Source: Sphingobium ummariense RL-3
GTDB lineage: Bacteria; Pseudomonadota; Alphaproteobacteria; Sphingomonadales; Sphingomonadaceae
Assembly (NCBI RefSeq): GCF_000447205.1
Contig: NZ_AUWY01000136.1
Coordinates: 176,126-240,125, forward strand
Direction: 5' to 3'
Length of the DNA: 64,000 bases
Part shown: positions 16,450 through 27,971 of the stretch, one piece after another
Layout: every line of letters starts with the position of its first letter
Position numbering within the stretch: the stretch's first letter is position 1
The notes under the pieces: model-generated
The model's database searches: none
What the model saw: only the letters and a program-made list of their open reading frames with translations
Told to the model about the DNA's origin: nothing
Position numbers and translations under genes: made by a program

Positions 16450-19400
16450 TCAGAATTTGAAGGTGACACCCCCATTGACATGCTGTTGTCCGTTCCGACC
16501 GGAAAATTCCACATCACCATTCACGAATATGGATAGCTTCGCCGAGATCACCATATTCAAGCCGCCAGCAGCGTGAGGCAGGGTCTTCTTTCTCTCCACG
16601 CCGACGACGGTATAAGCCGTATTCGTGCCAAGAAAGGAACCGGCCGCATCGATGGCATCGCCGTCCAGCTTATGGCGCATGCCGACGGCAACCCATGGGC
16701 TCAGACTTTCCTCGCTGGGTGCCTCGAGCTTCAGGTCGGCGCTCAGGAAAGTGGCGTCATATGTCTGCTTGGCGACATTCAGCGCGAAGGCCCCGCCGGA
16801 TTCGCTTGCGGCGTCGCGCTTGACGCTGACGCGGGTAAGGCCGATCTGCGGCCCCGCCCGCCAGCCGCTGCGGATTGCGAATCCATAGCTCAGCCATCCG
16901 TCGATGGTTGTGCTGTGGAGGTCATAATGGCTGCCCGTAGCGCTGCCACCGGCTGGATTGCGTGACGTGTCCACCTTGGCTCGGTCGAAGATCAGCGTCG
17001 CCCCGGCCGAAAGGCCGCCGTTCGCGTAGTGAAGGCGGCCGCCGAAGAACAGGCCATCCGCGTCATTGCTCATGGCGGTGCCGCCCAGACGCTGCTTGCT
17101 TTCTTCGTTGCCGACAAACAGTGCTGCACCCAGGGTGCTGTTGCCATAGCCCAGGCCGCCGAGATAGCCCGAACTATCCACATCAGCCTGCGCTGTTCCG
17201 CGAGCATCCGCATCGAAGGTACGGCCATTGCCATAGGCCTGCCCAAAGGCGAACAGCCCGGCTTCGTCGCCAAGTCTTGCCATTTGCACCGAACGGAGCG
17301 CCCCGCTGATAGCCAAGCCATTCTCGATCCCGATCTGAGCCGCCGAGGCATAGGCTTCGGGGCTGAGCGTAGAGAGCGCCGCTTCGTTCCCATAGCCCTC
17401 GGCGTCCACCATGCCGGGGAATGCAGAGAGCATGCCGGGCGTCGCCTTGCCGCCCAGCAGGAGCGTGTTGAGATAGTCCTTCGTCCGCTCCACCTGAGCC
17501 AACGCCCCGGTCCTCAGCTGGAACAGGCCAGTCAGCTGAATCTCCTTGGCCCCGAAACTCAGCACGCCCGCAACTGTCTCGTCACGCATGATGTTAGTGC
17601 CGAAGCTGCCGGTAATGCCGTCGCTGGCGCGAACGATCGTGTAGACGCCCGGCGTCAGCGGCCGGTTGCCGGTGAGGGTCAGCTTGGCGCCATCCTTGAT
17701 GGCCAGAAATCCATTGATAACCAGCGCGTCGCTGACCGTCGGCGTGAATTCGAACAGAGCATTCGACCCACCGTTCAGCGTCACATTGCCGTTAACGGTC
17801 ATGGTACCGGGAGAGGCGCCCGGCGCGAGCGTGCCGCTGACGGCGATCGCGCCGTTGACCGTGCCGGCCGAGGCGAAGACCGCGCCCTTCGGTACATCGA
17901 TCCTTCCCGAAATCACCGAGCCGGCCAAGCCCGTCACGCGGCTGTCTTGTCCGAACAGGATGCTCCCCGTGATCGTGCCGGCATTCACCAACTGGTTCCG
18001 GCCGTTGGTCAGGTCCAGCCCGCCGACGATCGTGCCGTTGTTCACCAACGAGTTGGTGCCCCCAGCGAAGGTCACCGCTACCGGCCCAGCCGTCTGCAAC
18101 GTCTGTCCTGCACCGAGCGTCAGGGTCGCGTCACGCAGAAACAGCGTATCCTCGGTGAACGGTCCATCGGTTTTGACGGTGCCCGATCCGCTGATGAGCT
18201 TGCTTTCGAAATTGACGAAGTGCGCAAGCAGCTTCTGGTTGAGCAGGCCGCCGCCCGTTATGTCGATGACGGCCTTGTCAATGCCATCGCCCCCGTCGAC
18301 AGTGCCTGTTAGCGCACCCCCGATATTGTGCGTCATGCTGTCGTCGCCGGCGCGCAGATAGATGTCGCCATCGATTTTGCCGGCGTTGATCAGGCTGTCG
18401 TCTCCATCGCCAAGATCAATCGATCCGATGATGACGCCGGTCGACCGGTTGACGACGGTATCCACCGAATGAAATGTCTGTACCGCGCCAGCCAGGAATT
18501 TCTCGGACAGATCCAGCGCGTAGTCGTTCCAGCTGATCACGGTGTCGGCATCGATCATTCCGCCGGCATTGCCGCGGATCGTGCCGGCATTGTCCAGCGA
18601 TACCTTGTCCGCGAGGACCCCCACCGCCAGCGATCCCGTTGCGAGATATCCTTCAGGCACGGTGGGGGGCGCGTCGCCCTGACCCCAATAGCGCGGGAGG
18701 TAGGAGGTCGATCCGCTGGCCGAAATCGTCGCGCCCTGAGCGTTGACGATGCTCACTTCGCTCGCGCCGTCGCCAGGTGCCATGATACCGACCGCAGTCG
18801 CGCCGATCAGCTCTTTCGGACCATATCCGTACGGGGGCGGCGAAAATCCCGCGCCATCGTCAGCCGTGATCGTTCTTCTGTTGGTCAGGGTCAGCGTGCT
18901 GTTTGGCGGGACGCGCGTGCTTTCTTCCGCTTCCCCGCTGTAGGCACCCACGACGATGCCGGAGGCCGCTGCCCCAGTTCCGACGATCGATCCGTCATTG
19001 GTGATGCGGACCGCACGATCCACGTCGGCCCGGACGACAACGGACAGCGCCGTGCCCTGAGGCTGTGCCGTGTCGGCCTGACCGATCCTGCCGCTGTTGG
19101 CGATATCCATCGCGACGGCCGCACTGGAGACTGTCGCGCCGAGCACAGAGCCGTTGTTGGTGAAGCTGAGGCTGTCCTGATGGGTCTCGGCCGGGTAGCC
19201 GAACTGGTCATAGCCGCCCAGGCGACCGGGTTGATTGACGTAGACAGAGCCGTGGACGACACCGCTGTTCATGACGGTCACCCGTCGCGCGGACAAGGTT
19301 GCGGTCAGCTTCCCGTCTATGGTGCCGCTGTTCAGGATCGATGCGTCGTCGGCATTGGGTGTGCTGGGATATTCGAGATTGTAGCGCGGGCCGACCGTCA

Positions 19401-22400
19401 GCACCGCAGCCGCATAATAGGGGTTGGATGAGGTGATCCGCCCCGAATTGACGAAGCTGAAGCTGCGCGTGTTGGCGGTGACGAGCGCGCCGCCGATGAT
19501 CTGGCCGCTATTGTCGAAGCTGTTGCGAGCCGATGTGACCGTCGCCATCCGATCGATGGAGACGGCATATCAATCCCCGCCATACGCGTTCTGAGGGACA
19601 TCGGCCCCTGCGACCGTGCCGCTGTTGCGGAAGCTGAAACCCGTAGGGTCGTTGGCCACGATCTGAATGGCGGGCCGGTACATGTCGGAGCCCATTATGG
19701 TGCCCTGATTGTCCAGCGCCCGTGCATAGCCGGCGACGCCGCGCGCCAGAGTAGCACGGTTGACGAATGTCAATGTCGATCCTGCGCCGACGCTGTTGGC
19801 GGGATCGGTCGCGCTGCCGAGGGTTATCGACGTCGGGCCGGTGGCGCCGGTCTCGTTCATGACGATATCGTTCACGATGGTTCCGTCGCCGGCCAAGAAC
19901 AGGGGCCTCGTCTGCGACCGCTCGCCGGTCAGGGTAAGGACCGTGTCCGTGCCATAGGCGGCGAACCCCAGATCCTCGAACCCGGCGGGCGGCATGATGC
20001 CTGCATCCAGCGCCACAGTCGTGCTCTTGTCATAGGCGTGGACGAAAGTGTCGATCCCCGCCAGGGTATCGATGGTTCCGGACACGCCGGTGTCGCCGTT
20101 CAGTGCAATAACGATGTCGTCATTTTTCGACAGCGTCAGGTTGCCATTCAGCGTGCCGCCGCGATTGATGAAGATGCTCGAACCACTGTCATAGCCATAG
20201 CCGTAAGGATCGTAGCGCAAGATCACGTCGCCCTGGATCGTTCCCTCATTGGCGAGGATGCTGCCTGAGCTGAGGGCGATCGCAGGGACGCCGGGGCCAC
20301 CCGCAATGAGGCCGCCGACCTGATTCCAGACGCGGGACGCATAATAATAGTCCGTGCTGCTTACCGCGTGCCCGGCGCTGCTGCGCAAGATGCCGCTGTT
20401 GGAAAGAAAAGCCGGTCCTCCGGAAATAACTATGGCACTGCCTTCGGTTTCGATGCTCCCCGTATTGAGGATGGTGCCCGATCCGTTCACGCCGACCGAC
20501 AGGGCGCCGCCACCGACCTGCTCGATCACGCCAGCATTTCGAAGGATCGCGTCGGGTGTGAAGGAAGTCCGGATGCCGGTCGACCCGCTCAGTCGGATCA
20601 CGCCATTGTTTACGACGGTCGTGCCACCGCTGATTGCAGTGCCATAAGGCCCGTAGAGAGAGATGCCCACCCTTACGTCGATCGTGCCATTATTGGTGAA
20701 ACTGTTGCCTTCACCGACGCCGATGGCGGTGCCGTAGGAGAAAGTGCCCTGCCTGAAGGTGATCGTTCCGTTGTTGGTCATGGCGATGGTGTTGGCCGGC
20801 GGCTGGTCAGCACCGTCGAGCGCGATAGCCATAGCGGTCAAGTCGATCAAAGACCTATCCGTGGTGCCGGTCATGTCACCCGTCAGCACGACCTGGCCCG
20901 ACCCCGCGACGCTGAGACCGACGCCGTTCGATCCGGTCAGCGTGAGCGTCGCGTCGTTCGAAAGCTGGTAGGACAGATCGGAGAAAAAGCCCTTCAGAGC
21001 GGGGGCGGTCGTCGTATCTGCATCGACAAAGTACCGGAGCGTTGCAGGACCGATGCCCGTAACCCGGCCCGTCAGACCAGCGAATTCGCCCGGACCATTG
21101 TTGACCAGCGAGGTGGCGAACATGTCGTAGCCGGAGCCGAGATAGATGTCGCCATCGACGGTGCTGCCGGACAGCGCGGCGAAGACATTCCCAGACCCAC
21201 CATAGTAGCGCTGCCCACCCAGATCGACATTGCCCCTGATGATACCGGCATTGATGACCTGGATACCACCACGATACATATCGTCAGCGGGTGTTGACAC
21301 ACCCGCTGCGCCGCCCGTGATCACACCGGTCGACTGGTTGATGACTGTCCCGTTCGAACCGATTTCAAGTCCATGGCCGGCAGACGAGATCGTGCCGCTG
21401 TTGACGAATGTGCTTGCTTGCACGCGGACACCGACGGTTACCCCTTCGATCGTACCGCTGTTTGAAGAATCGTCATTGACGATGTCGGCGCCGACACCCT
21501 GGCTGGATCTGATAACTCCGCTATTGTCCAGCCCGTACCAAGCGCGAACGGCGGTGGCATCGGCGGTGATGGTGCCGTTGTTGCTGATCCGGGTCGACGT
21601 TCCGGCCACACCGCTGCCGCCGATCGCCGTTATCGTGCCGCTATTGTCGAACAGAGACGCGGATCGGAGATTTGCGGCATAGGAGCCTGCGCCGGAAAGA
21701 TGGGCGACGATTGTCCCCATCTGGGATATGACGAAACCACTGCTGTTATAGTTGTCCTCCAGCAGAGCCGGCCCTTGAGTATCGATCGAGCCGGCCAGGA
21801 CGAATTCGTTCCGGGTGTTGTAATAGCCGACGTCAGCGCCGCCCAGGGTCAGGGCTTCGGTGGAAAAGAAGCTTTCCGACAAGGTGAGAGTCGAATCCCG
21901 GCCAACCCGCAAGCTGACGGTTTCGATCGTGTCGGGCTTGGAAACGGGGCTGTCCAGCACGCTGTCTTTCAGGAAGTTGTACACCAGCATGTCGTTGCCG
22001 CCGCCGGCATCGACCCGGCCCGTAACGGTGCCGAACGGCTGGTCCATCCTGTCCACATCACCGATGAAAACGTCGTTGCCGGCACCCAACAGGATATCGC
22101 CGTCGATCGTGCCGCCGATATTATCGATGAACGACGCGGCATCGCCGCCGCGGATATTGCCTTGGATCGAGCCGCGATTGGTAAGGTTCAGACTGCCGTC
22201 GGAAACGATCGCGTCCTCAGCGCCGGAAATGACGCCATTGTTGTGGACTTCGACCGATTGGGTGACACTGATCGCTGTCTGCGTGGCAACGATGCTGCCG
22301 GTATCCTGGTTGGTGATCCACAGGCTTGCACCGCTGATCGCGCGGCCTGTCCCCTCCGCAAAGATGTCGCCTTCATTGGTAATGTTATCGTTCTGTCGGA

Positions 22401-23160
22401 GGAGAAGCGTATCGGCCGAACCATTCGCGCGGATTACTCCGCGATTCGTAATACTAACCAAGCCGGTATAATATTGGGACGCTGGCTCTTTGGCGAACGC
22501 GCTCAGCGCTGCGCCGTCGATCAGGCCTTCGTTGATTAGCGTTCCCACTCGCCCCTGGATCGCGCCGATCGTGCCGGTTGACCGGTTGAGGATCGAGGAG
22601 AAGTAGGAGGACCCGTCATCAGCGCCGTGCAGCGCCAATCCTCCGGCAGTGCTGCTGATGACGCCGCCGTTTTCCACTGAGACTGCCGTGCCTCTATAAT
22701 ATGGATAAACGCCAGTGGGAGGGAGCAGGTCTATCCCTGTTGGGCCAGAAATCCTGCCGGTTTCGGAAATGGTGAAAGCCACATTGTCCGAGGAGCCCAA
22801 ATTTCCATAGGATTGTACCGCGATAGCGCTCGACGTTCCGCCGCCCACGGTGCCGTCCACCTGAATAGCGATCGAAGCGTTCCAGTAGCTGTTATAGGGA
22901 AAGGTTACCAGGATACTGCTGGCATCCGGCGCCGAAAGGGTGGCATCCTGCTCGACCAGAACCGTCGAGCCCGCCTGGTTCACAATCAGCTGGGTGGTTT
23001 CTTCGCCCGAGCATACGGTTTTTTCGCCGGCCCGCGACGGGTTCGGCGTGCAGGCCGCCTGCGCGACGCCCGGCGCTGCCAGAGTCAAGGCGATGGCCGA
23101 CGAGATGAATAGCGAAGCGTGGCAGATAGCGCGGCGACGCACCTTGATACCGATTGTCAT
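16450..23160 (-). pseudogene. Giant autotransporter split by an in-frame TGA
   Basis: One continuous frame of about 2,236 codons broken only by TGA at 19570-19572. The upstream part (23160 to 19570, 1,196 residues) has a signal peptide (SSAIALTLAAPGVAQA) and a repetitive passenger rich in NNGTI/NSGTI beta-helix repeats and GDG(N/D)D turns. The downstream part (from Met at 19548, 1,032 residues) continues the same repeats after seven codons, then has a linker and a C-terminal autotransporter barrel (residues about 750-1032) ending GGVTFKF. Such proteins display the passenger on the surface for adhesion. As read, only a passenger without a barrel would be exported, unless the stop is read through or is a sequencing error. 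The gene is bracketed by IS6 copies A and B. Confidence 0.85.
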
Positions 23161-23564
23161 AGATCCCCCGGAGCCCCCTTGGCTTTCAAATGACTAACCG
23201 GTTGGGGCGCTTATGGAAAGAGGGTTGTATTAGGTGTTCAGGCAAACGCGAATCAGTCTCCACAGGATGCACGTGGGCTAAGAAGGCAGGGGCCTAGCTC
23301 GCGATCATCTGCCACTCCGCGAGGGCCGCGGAGCGTCGTTCCTTAAAGATCTTTCGATCGACGAGATGGCGTTCCAGTGAGAAGTGGTTGTGAAGGTTGG
23401 CGTTGACAGGGGCGAAGTTCTGTAGCGCCTTCATCTGCCTGAAGCGCAGCATCGTCCGCTCTCGTCGCCGGAGGGGAAGGGGCAGATGTCGATGCCGCTC
23501 TCGAACAGCAGGTCTTCCACATTCCGCACAACAATGGATAGCGTACATATATCAGCACCACTAG

Positions 23565-24412
23565 AGCGGATCGACATTTATTGTAGCCAGATCATGGCGG
23601 CGGCGAGGTGTATGAAGCCGGTGAAGTGGATGGTTCGGCGTTCATATCGGGTGGCGAAGCGGCGGTAGTGCTTGAGCCTGTTGAAGCATCGCTCGATCTG
23701 GTTGCGATGCTTGTAGATGGCGACATCGTGGGGGATTACGGCCTTGCGGCAGCGGTTCGACGGGATCACCGCGATGGCGTCCATATCGGCGATCAGTGCG
23801 CGTAAGGCATTGCTGTCGTAGGCTTTATCGGCAAGCACGGCCTCGGCCTGCAGGCCGTTGAGCAAGGCCGGTGCAGTGGTAATGTCGCCGACCTGGCCGG
23901 CGGTGACGATAAAGCGCAGCGGCCGGCCGAACGTGTCGGCGAGCATGTGGATCTTGGTGGTCAGCCCGCCTCGGGAACGCCCCAGCGCCTGGTCGCAGGC
24001 CCCCCTTTCCCGCTCGCCGCCTGCTGGTGGGCACGAACGATGGTGCTATCGAGCATCAGATACTGATTGTCGCGGTCGGCCACCAGCGAGGCAAACACTC
24101 GCTCCCATACCCCGGCATGGCACCAGCGGCTGAACCGCCTGTGCACCGTCTTCCACTTGCCATAGCGTTCCGGAAGATCGCACCAGTGGGCGCCCGACCG
24201 TAGCACCCACAAACAACCGTTCACGAACAATCGGTTATCCGATCCCGTCCGGCCACGATCCCCCGCCTTGCCAGGCAGCAACGGCTCGATCCGCTGCCAC
24301 TGCCCATCGCTCAACTCGTATCGCTTGATGCCCATCACCCGCTCCGTGCCATAACACGGAACCCCATGAATCAGACAGCCTCTCGCTTGGGAATCCTAAA
24401 TGTCGATCCGCC
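23565..24412 (-). mobile_element. IS5-family insertion sequence (848 bp) nested in IS6 copy B
   Basis: Ends are near-identical inverted repeats (AGCGGATCGACATTTA on the left; GGCGGATCGACATTTA at the right end read inward). The element is flanked by the 4-base direct repeat CTAG (23561-23564 and 24413-24416), the YTAR target duplication typical of IS5 elements. The clean duplication shows that it inserted after IS6 copy B had arrived and that it is fairly recent. Confidence 0.9.
23578..24338 (-). CDS. IS5-family transposase, two frames (OrfA/OrfB with probable frameshift)
   Basis: OrfA (24338 to 23961, 125 residues) begins MMGIKRYELSDGQWQRIEPL and reaches the first DDE Asp in LMLDSTIVRAHQQAASGKGG. 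The second frame (down to 23578) continues with TTKIHMLADTFGRPLRF, VLADKAYDSN (second Asp) and RNQIERCFNRLKHYRRFATRYE (Glu motif). The frames meet at a GGGAAAGGGGGG run near 24003, a slippery site like those used for programmed frameshifting in the IS427 group. It may be a functional frameshifted transposase or a one-base indel; both DDE halves look intact. Confidence 0.85.
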
Positions 24413-24632
24413 CTAGGCGAATCATCTCGGGCGACGAGTTGAAATAGTGGAATGGATTGGCTGGCTTCCGGGAGCGTGGCATGGATTCGCTTTACCATCG
24501 ACCTCCCAATGGCTGGTGTATTTGCTTTGACAGCCTCGCGCCATGCTATCCGAAGGGTGGTCCAAGGTATAATTGCGTGTGTCTGCCTGCCTGTCATGGT
24601 GGAGCCAAATCCGCATCAATAGGAGATGGAGC

Positions 24633-26153
24633 ATGCTGCAGCAGGCAATGGAACGATTCGCGGGCAAGACGCTGATCCGCGACAAGTACGACAACTTCAT
24701 AGGCGGCCGGTGGGTTGCGCCCGTGCGCGGCGAATATTTCGACAATATCTCGCCGGTCACGGGACAGGTGGCGTGCAAGGTCGCGCGCGGTACGGCCGAG
24801 GATATCGAACTGGCGCTCGATGCGGCGCATCGGGCGAAGGAAGGCTGGGCGAACCGCTCCGCGACCGAGCGCGCCAATATCCTGAACCGCCTCGCGCAGA
24901 AGATGGAGGACAATCTCGACCTGCTCGCGATGGCCGAGACGATCGACAACGGCAAGCCGATCCGTGAAACGACCGCGGCGGATATCCCGCTCGCTATCGA
25001 CCATTTTCGCTATTTCGCCGCCTGCGTCCGCGCGCAAGAAGGTTCGATCGCGGAGATCGACCATGACACCGTCGCTTATCACTTCCACGAGCCGCTGGGC
25101 GTGGTCGGCCAGATCATTCCGTGGAACTTCCCGATCCTGATGGCGGCGTGGAAGCTGGCGCCCGCACTCGCAGCAGGCAACTGCGTGGTGCTGAAACCTG
25201 CCGAACAGACCCCGATGTCGATCATGGTCCTGATGGAGCTGATCGGCGACCTGCTGCCCGAAGGCGTGCTGAACGTCGTCAACGGCTTCGGCGTGGAGGC
25301 CGGCAAGCCGCTCGCTACCAGCCGGCGCATCTCGAAGATCGCGTTCACCGGCGAAACCTCGACCGGCCGGCTCATCATGCAATATGCAAGCGAAAACCTG
25401 ATCCCGGTGACGCTGGAGCTGGGTGGCAAGTCGCCTAACATCTTCTTCGCCGACGTCATGGACGCCGACGACGATTATTTCGATAAGTGCCTTGAAGGCT
25501 TCGCCATGTTCGCTCTCAACCAAGGGGAGGTCTGCACCTGCCCTAGCCGCGCACTGGTGCAGGAGTCGATCTACGAGAAGTTCATCGAACGCGCCGTCGC
25601 GCGCGTACAGAAGATCGTACAGGGGAGCCCGCTCGATCCCTCCACGATGATCGGCGCGCAGGCGTCCAACGACCAGCTGGAGAAGATCCTGTCCTACATC
25701 GCCATCGGCCGGGAGGAAGGCGCGAAGGTGCTGACCGGCGGCGGTCGCGCGCAGCTGAGCGGCGAATTGGCGGACGGCTATTATGTCACGCCGACCGTAC
25801 TGGAGGGACATAACGGTATGCGCATCTTCCAGGAGGAGATTTTCGGCCCTGTCCTTTCTGTCACCACCTTCAAGGATGAGGCGGACGCGCTGCAAATCGC
25901 CAACGACACGCTGTACGGCCTCGGCGCGGGCGTCTGGAGCCGCAATGGCAATACCGCCTATCGCATGGGCCGCGCCATCCAGGCGGGACGCGTATGGACC
26001 AATTGCTATCACGCCTATCCGGCCCATGCGGCCTTCGGCGGCTACAAGCAATCCGGCATCGGCCGCGAGACCCACAAGATGATGCTCGATCATTATCAGC
26101 AGACCAAGAATCTGCTGGTCAGCTACAGCCCGAAGGCGGTCGGCTTCTTCTGA
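24633..26153 (+). CDS. NAD-dependent aldehyde dehydrogenase, AcoD/ExaC-like
   Basis: 506 residues, the usual length of acetaldehyde dehydrogenase II (AcoD/ExaC/AldB). The start at 24633 is set by the AGGAGATGGAGC leader. Catalytic residues are in place: Asn165 (PWNF), Glu262 (LELGGKSPN) and Cys301 (NQGEVCTCPSR). It oxidises the aldehyde made by the PQQ alcohol dehydrogenase of this island to the acid, in the cytoplasm. DUF779 follows, a conserved partner of this ALDH subfamily. The promoter region lies between the end of IS6 copy B and the gene; it contains AAGGTATAAT (24564-24573) as a possible -10 box. Confidence 0.92.
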   Translation: MLQQAMERFAGKTLIRDKYDNFIGGRWVAPVRGEYFDNISPVTGQVACKVARGTAEDIELALDAAHRAKEGWANRSATERANILNRLAQKMEDNLDLLAMAETIDNGKPIRETTAADIPLAIDHFRYFAACVRAQEGSIAEIDHDTVAYHFHEPLGVVGQIIPWNFPILMAAWKLAPALAAGNCVVLKPAEQTPMSIMVLMELIGDLLPEGVLNVVNGFGVEAGKPLATSRRISKIAFTGETSTGRLIMQYASENLIPVTLELGGKSPNIFFADVMDADDDYFDKCLEGFAMFALNQGEVCTCPSRALVQESIYEKFIERAVARVQKIVQGSPLDPSTMIGAQASNDQLEKILSYIAIGREEGAKVLTGGGRAQLSGELADGYYVTPTVLEGHNGMRIFQEEIFGPVLSVTTFKDEADALQIANDTLYGLGAGVWSRNGNTAYRMGRAIQAGRVWTNCYHAYPAHAAFGGYKQSGIGRETHKMMLDHYQQTKNLLVSYSPKAVGFF

Positions 26154-26250
26154 CCCATGCCCGATCTCGAAGGCGCGCCATTTCTCGCGCGCCTTCGACG
26201 GCGGCAGGCACCGTTGGGGCGCCCGCCGTCTTCCGTCCGGGAGAGACAGG

Positions 26251-26643
26251 ATGGCAGAGATTCCACGGCGAGTGCTTTCGACACCGGAAGCCGATGCGCT
26301 CATAACCCGGCTGACGGCGCGCCATGGCCCACTGATGTTTCACCAGTCGGGCGGATGCTGCGACGGGTCAGCGCCGATGTGTTTCCCGCGCGGCGAGTTC
26401 AAGGTGGGGGGGCAGGACGTACGGCTGGGGGAAGTCGCGGGCGATGTGCCCGTCTGGATCGGCGCGGCGCAGTTCGCCTATTGGCGCCACACCCAGATTA
26501 CGATCGACGTCGTGCCGGGCCGTGGCGCAGGAATGTCGCTCGAAAGCCCGGAAGGGGTACGCTTCATGATCCGCTCGCGCCTGTTCACGGATGCCGAGGA
26601 CGCCCTACTCGCTGCGGCCGGCGATCCGCCTCGCGGGGGATGA
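26251..26643 (+). CDS. DUF779 family protein
   Basis: 130 residues with the family's signature Cys-rich stretch LMFHQSGGCCDGSAPMCFP and WIGAAQFAYWRHTQ. DUF779 (PF05610) genes sit next to AcoD-type aldehyde dehydrogenases in many proteobacteria; the role is unproven. The conserved cysteines suggest metal or redox chemistry. It lies 97 bases after the ALDH and its stop overlaps the next start (ATGA), so it is in the same transcript as DUF3422. Confidence 0.9.
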   Translation: MAEIPRRVLSTPEADALITRLTARHGPLMFHQSGGCCDGSAPMCFPRGEFKVGGQDVRLGEVAGDVPVWIGAAQFAYWRHTQITIDVVPGRGAGMSLESPEGVRFMIRSRLFTDAEDALLAAAGDPPRGG

Positions 26644-27941
26644 CAATGCGTTTCGCCGAGCATCCGGACAGGCGCGAGATCGTCTGCGAGATGCACCTGC
26701 GGCGTTTCCCTCGGTTCGACCTGCCGGCCCAGGTGATTCAACTCATCCGCGTGCTCGACGAACGGGAGCGCGAGGCCGAGGCGGCCGCCCTGCGTGCCTG
26801 CCCGGTTGCGCTCCAGGCGGACGGCACTCGCCATCTGGAGGGTCGCTGGTCCGACGATGTCCGCCTCGCCTGGGAACGGCACAGCGAAGCGAGCACGGTC
26901 ACGCTGACCTTCACCGGACCGGCGGCCCTGCCCCTGTCATGGCTCCATCCGGCGAGCGATCCGCGTGGCGACGCTATTGCCTGGGTCGAAGCGCTGCCAG
27001 GCAGGGTGATACGCGCGACCCATGTCATCATGGCCGAGACCGAGGAGGATTCGCTCGCGTTGATCGGGCAGGCGGCATTCCGCGCTTCTCATCTCGTGTC
27101 CTGCCATGTTGCGGGAGGTGCGCGCATATGGAGCGACTTTCGCATCCACGACGGCGGCTATGGCCGGCTGGTGGTGGCGGCCAATACGCTCCCCGCAAGC
27201 GATCTCTCCCGCTGTGTCCAGCGGCTGCAGGAACTGGGCAATTATCGCAACATGGCCCTGCTAGGCCTGCCTGTGGCGCGGGCCGGCTGGATCACACTCG
27301 ACGCGGTAGAGAAACGGCTGGAACAGACCGCGGGGCTGCTGCAGGGCGGCGTGCTGCGCGATGACGATCTGCTAGCTGACCTGTCGGCCCAGACCGCCAC
27401 TTTGCTGGGGGTTGCGGGCGACTGCGACTTCCGCATGGGTGCCACCGCGGCCTATGCCCGGATCGTCACGGACCGTCTGACCGAGCTTGCCGTACAGCCC
27501 ATTGCGGGCTTCCCGTCGCTTGCCGACTTTATCGGCCGCCGCTTCCACCCCGCGATGCGCACCTGCGCCGCCTTCTCCGATCGGCTGCGCCTGCTGGGCG
27601 ATCGCACCGCTCAGTTCACCGCCCTGCTGCGCGCCCGCATCGAAACGCATATCGAGAACCAGAATGGCCGGCTGTTGGCTTCGATGGACCGCAGCGCCAG
27701 GATGCAACTGCGCCTGCAGCATCTGGTGGAAGGATTGTCGGCCGTCGCCATCGGCTATTACGCGCTCGGGCTGCTCGGCTATGTGCTCAAAGGCGCAGAG
27801 AAGATCGTGCCGCATTTTTCCTCCGCGCTGGCGCTGGGTATCGCGGCGCCGATCACCCTGTTGCTGGCCTATGTGATGATGGGTCGGCTGCGGCGGCGGA
27901 TCGTTTCCCTGGATGACAAGCCTGCGGCAAAAGAGGCATAA
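26640..27941 (+). CDS. DUF3422 family membrane-anchored protein
   Basis: 433 residues from the ATG at 26640 that overlaps the DUF779 stop; a second ATG two codons on is also possible. The N-terminal part (MRFAEHPDRREIVCEMHLRR) matches the DUF3422 family (PF11902). Near the C-terminus are two hydrophobic segments (VEGLSAVAIGYYALGLLGYV and ALALGIAAPITLLLAYVMMG), so the C-terminal end is membrane anchored with a long N-terminal domain. Function is unknown. Its position between ALDH/DUF779 and the FIST-kinase pair puts it in the alcohol-oxidation transcript. Confidence 0.85.
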   Translation: MTMRFAEHPDRREIVCEMHLRRFPRFDLPAQVIQLIRVLDEREREAEAAALRACPVALQADGTRHLEGRWSDDVRLAWERHSEASTVTLTFTGPAALPLSWLHPASDPRGDAIAWVEALPGRVIRATHVIMAETEEDSLALIGQAAFRASHLVSCHVAGGARIWSDFRIHDGGYGRLVVAANTLPASDLSRCVQRLQELGNYRNMALLGLPVARAGWITLDAVEKRLEQTAGLLQGGVLRDDDLLADLSAQTATLLGVAGDCDFRMGATAAYARIVTDRLTELAVQPIAGFPSLADFIGRRFHPAMRTCAAFSDRLRLLGDRTAQFTALLRARIETHIENQNGRLLASMDRSARMQLRLQHLVEGLSAVAIGYYALGLLGYVLKGAEKIVPHFSSALALGIAAPITLLLAYVMMGRLRRRIVSLDDKPAAKEA

Positions 27942-27971
27942 GCAGGGAAAAGTAGCGAGTGAGGGTAGGGG

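Larger units (their letters stand above)
23233..24537 (-). mobile_element. IS6-family element remnant, copy B, interrupted by an IS5-family element
   Basis: The left part (23233-23564) carries the IS6 transposase C-terminus (MLRFRQMKALQNFAPVNANL) fused after a deletion to an N-terminal piece; the right part (24413-24537) holds the transposase start (PRSRKPANPFHYFNSSPEM) and the right terminal repeat ending near TTTGCTTTGACAGCC. Without the nested element the copy is about 450 bp, so the catalytic core is gone. Same orientation as copies A, C and D. Confidence 0.8.

Noticed and set aside
17029..18312. 427-codon plus-strand frame within the autotransporter
   Set aside because: Antisense to the barrel and linker region; no start signal or family motif.
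19570..19572. TGA as a selenocysteine codon
   Set aside because: Autotransporter passengers have no selenoprotein precedent, and no SECIS-like hairpin was seen after the codon.
16429..23232. Active composite transposon carrying the autotransporter
   Set aside because: Both flanking IS6 copies lack a functional transposase, so it is not self-mobile now; only past movement is plausible.
24527..24573. Hybrid promoter made from the IS6 terminal TTGACA and TATAAT before the aldehyde dehydrogenase
   Set aside because: The boxes are 35 bases apart, twice the usable spacing.
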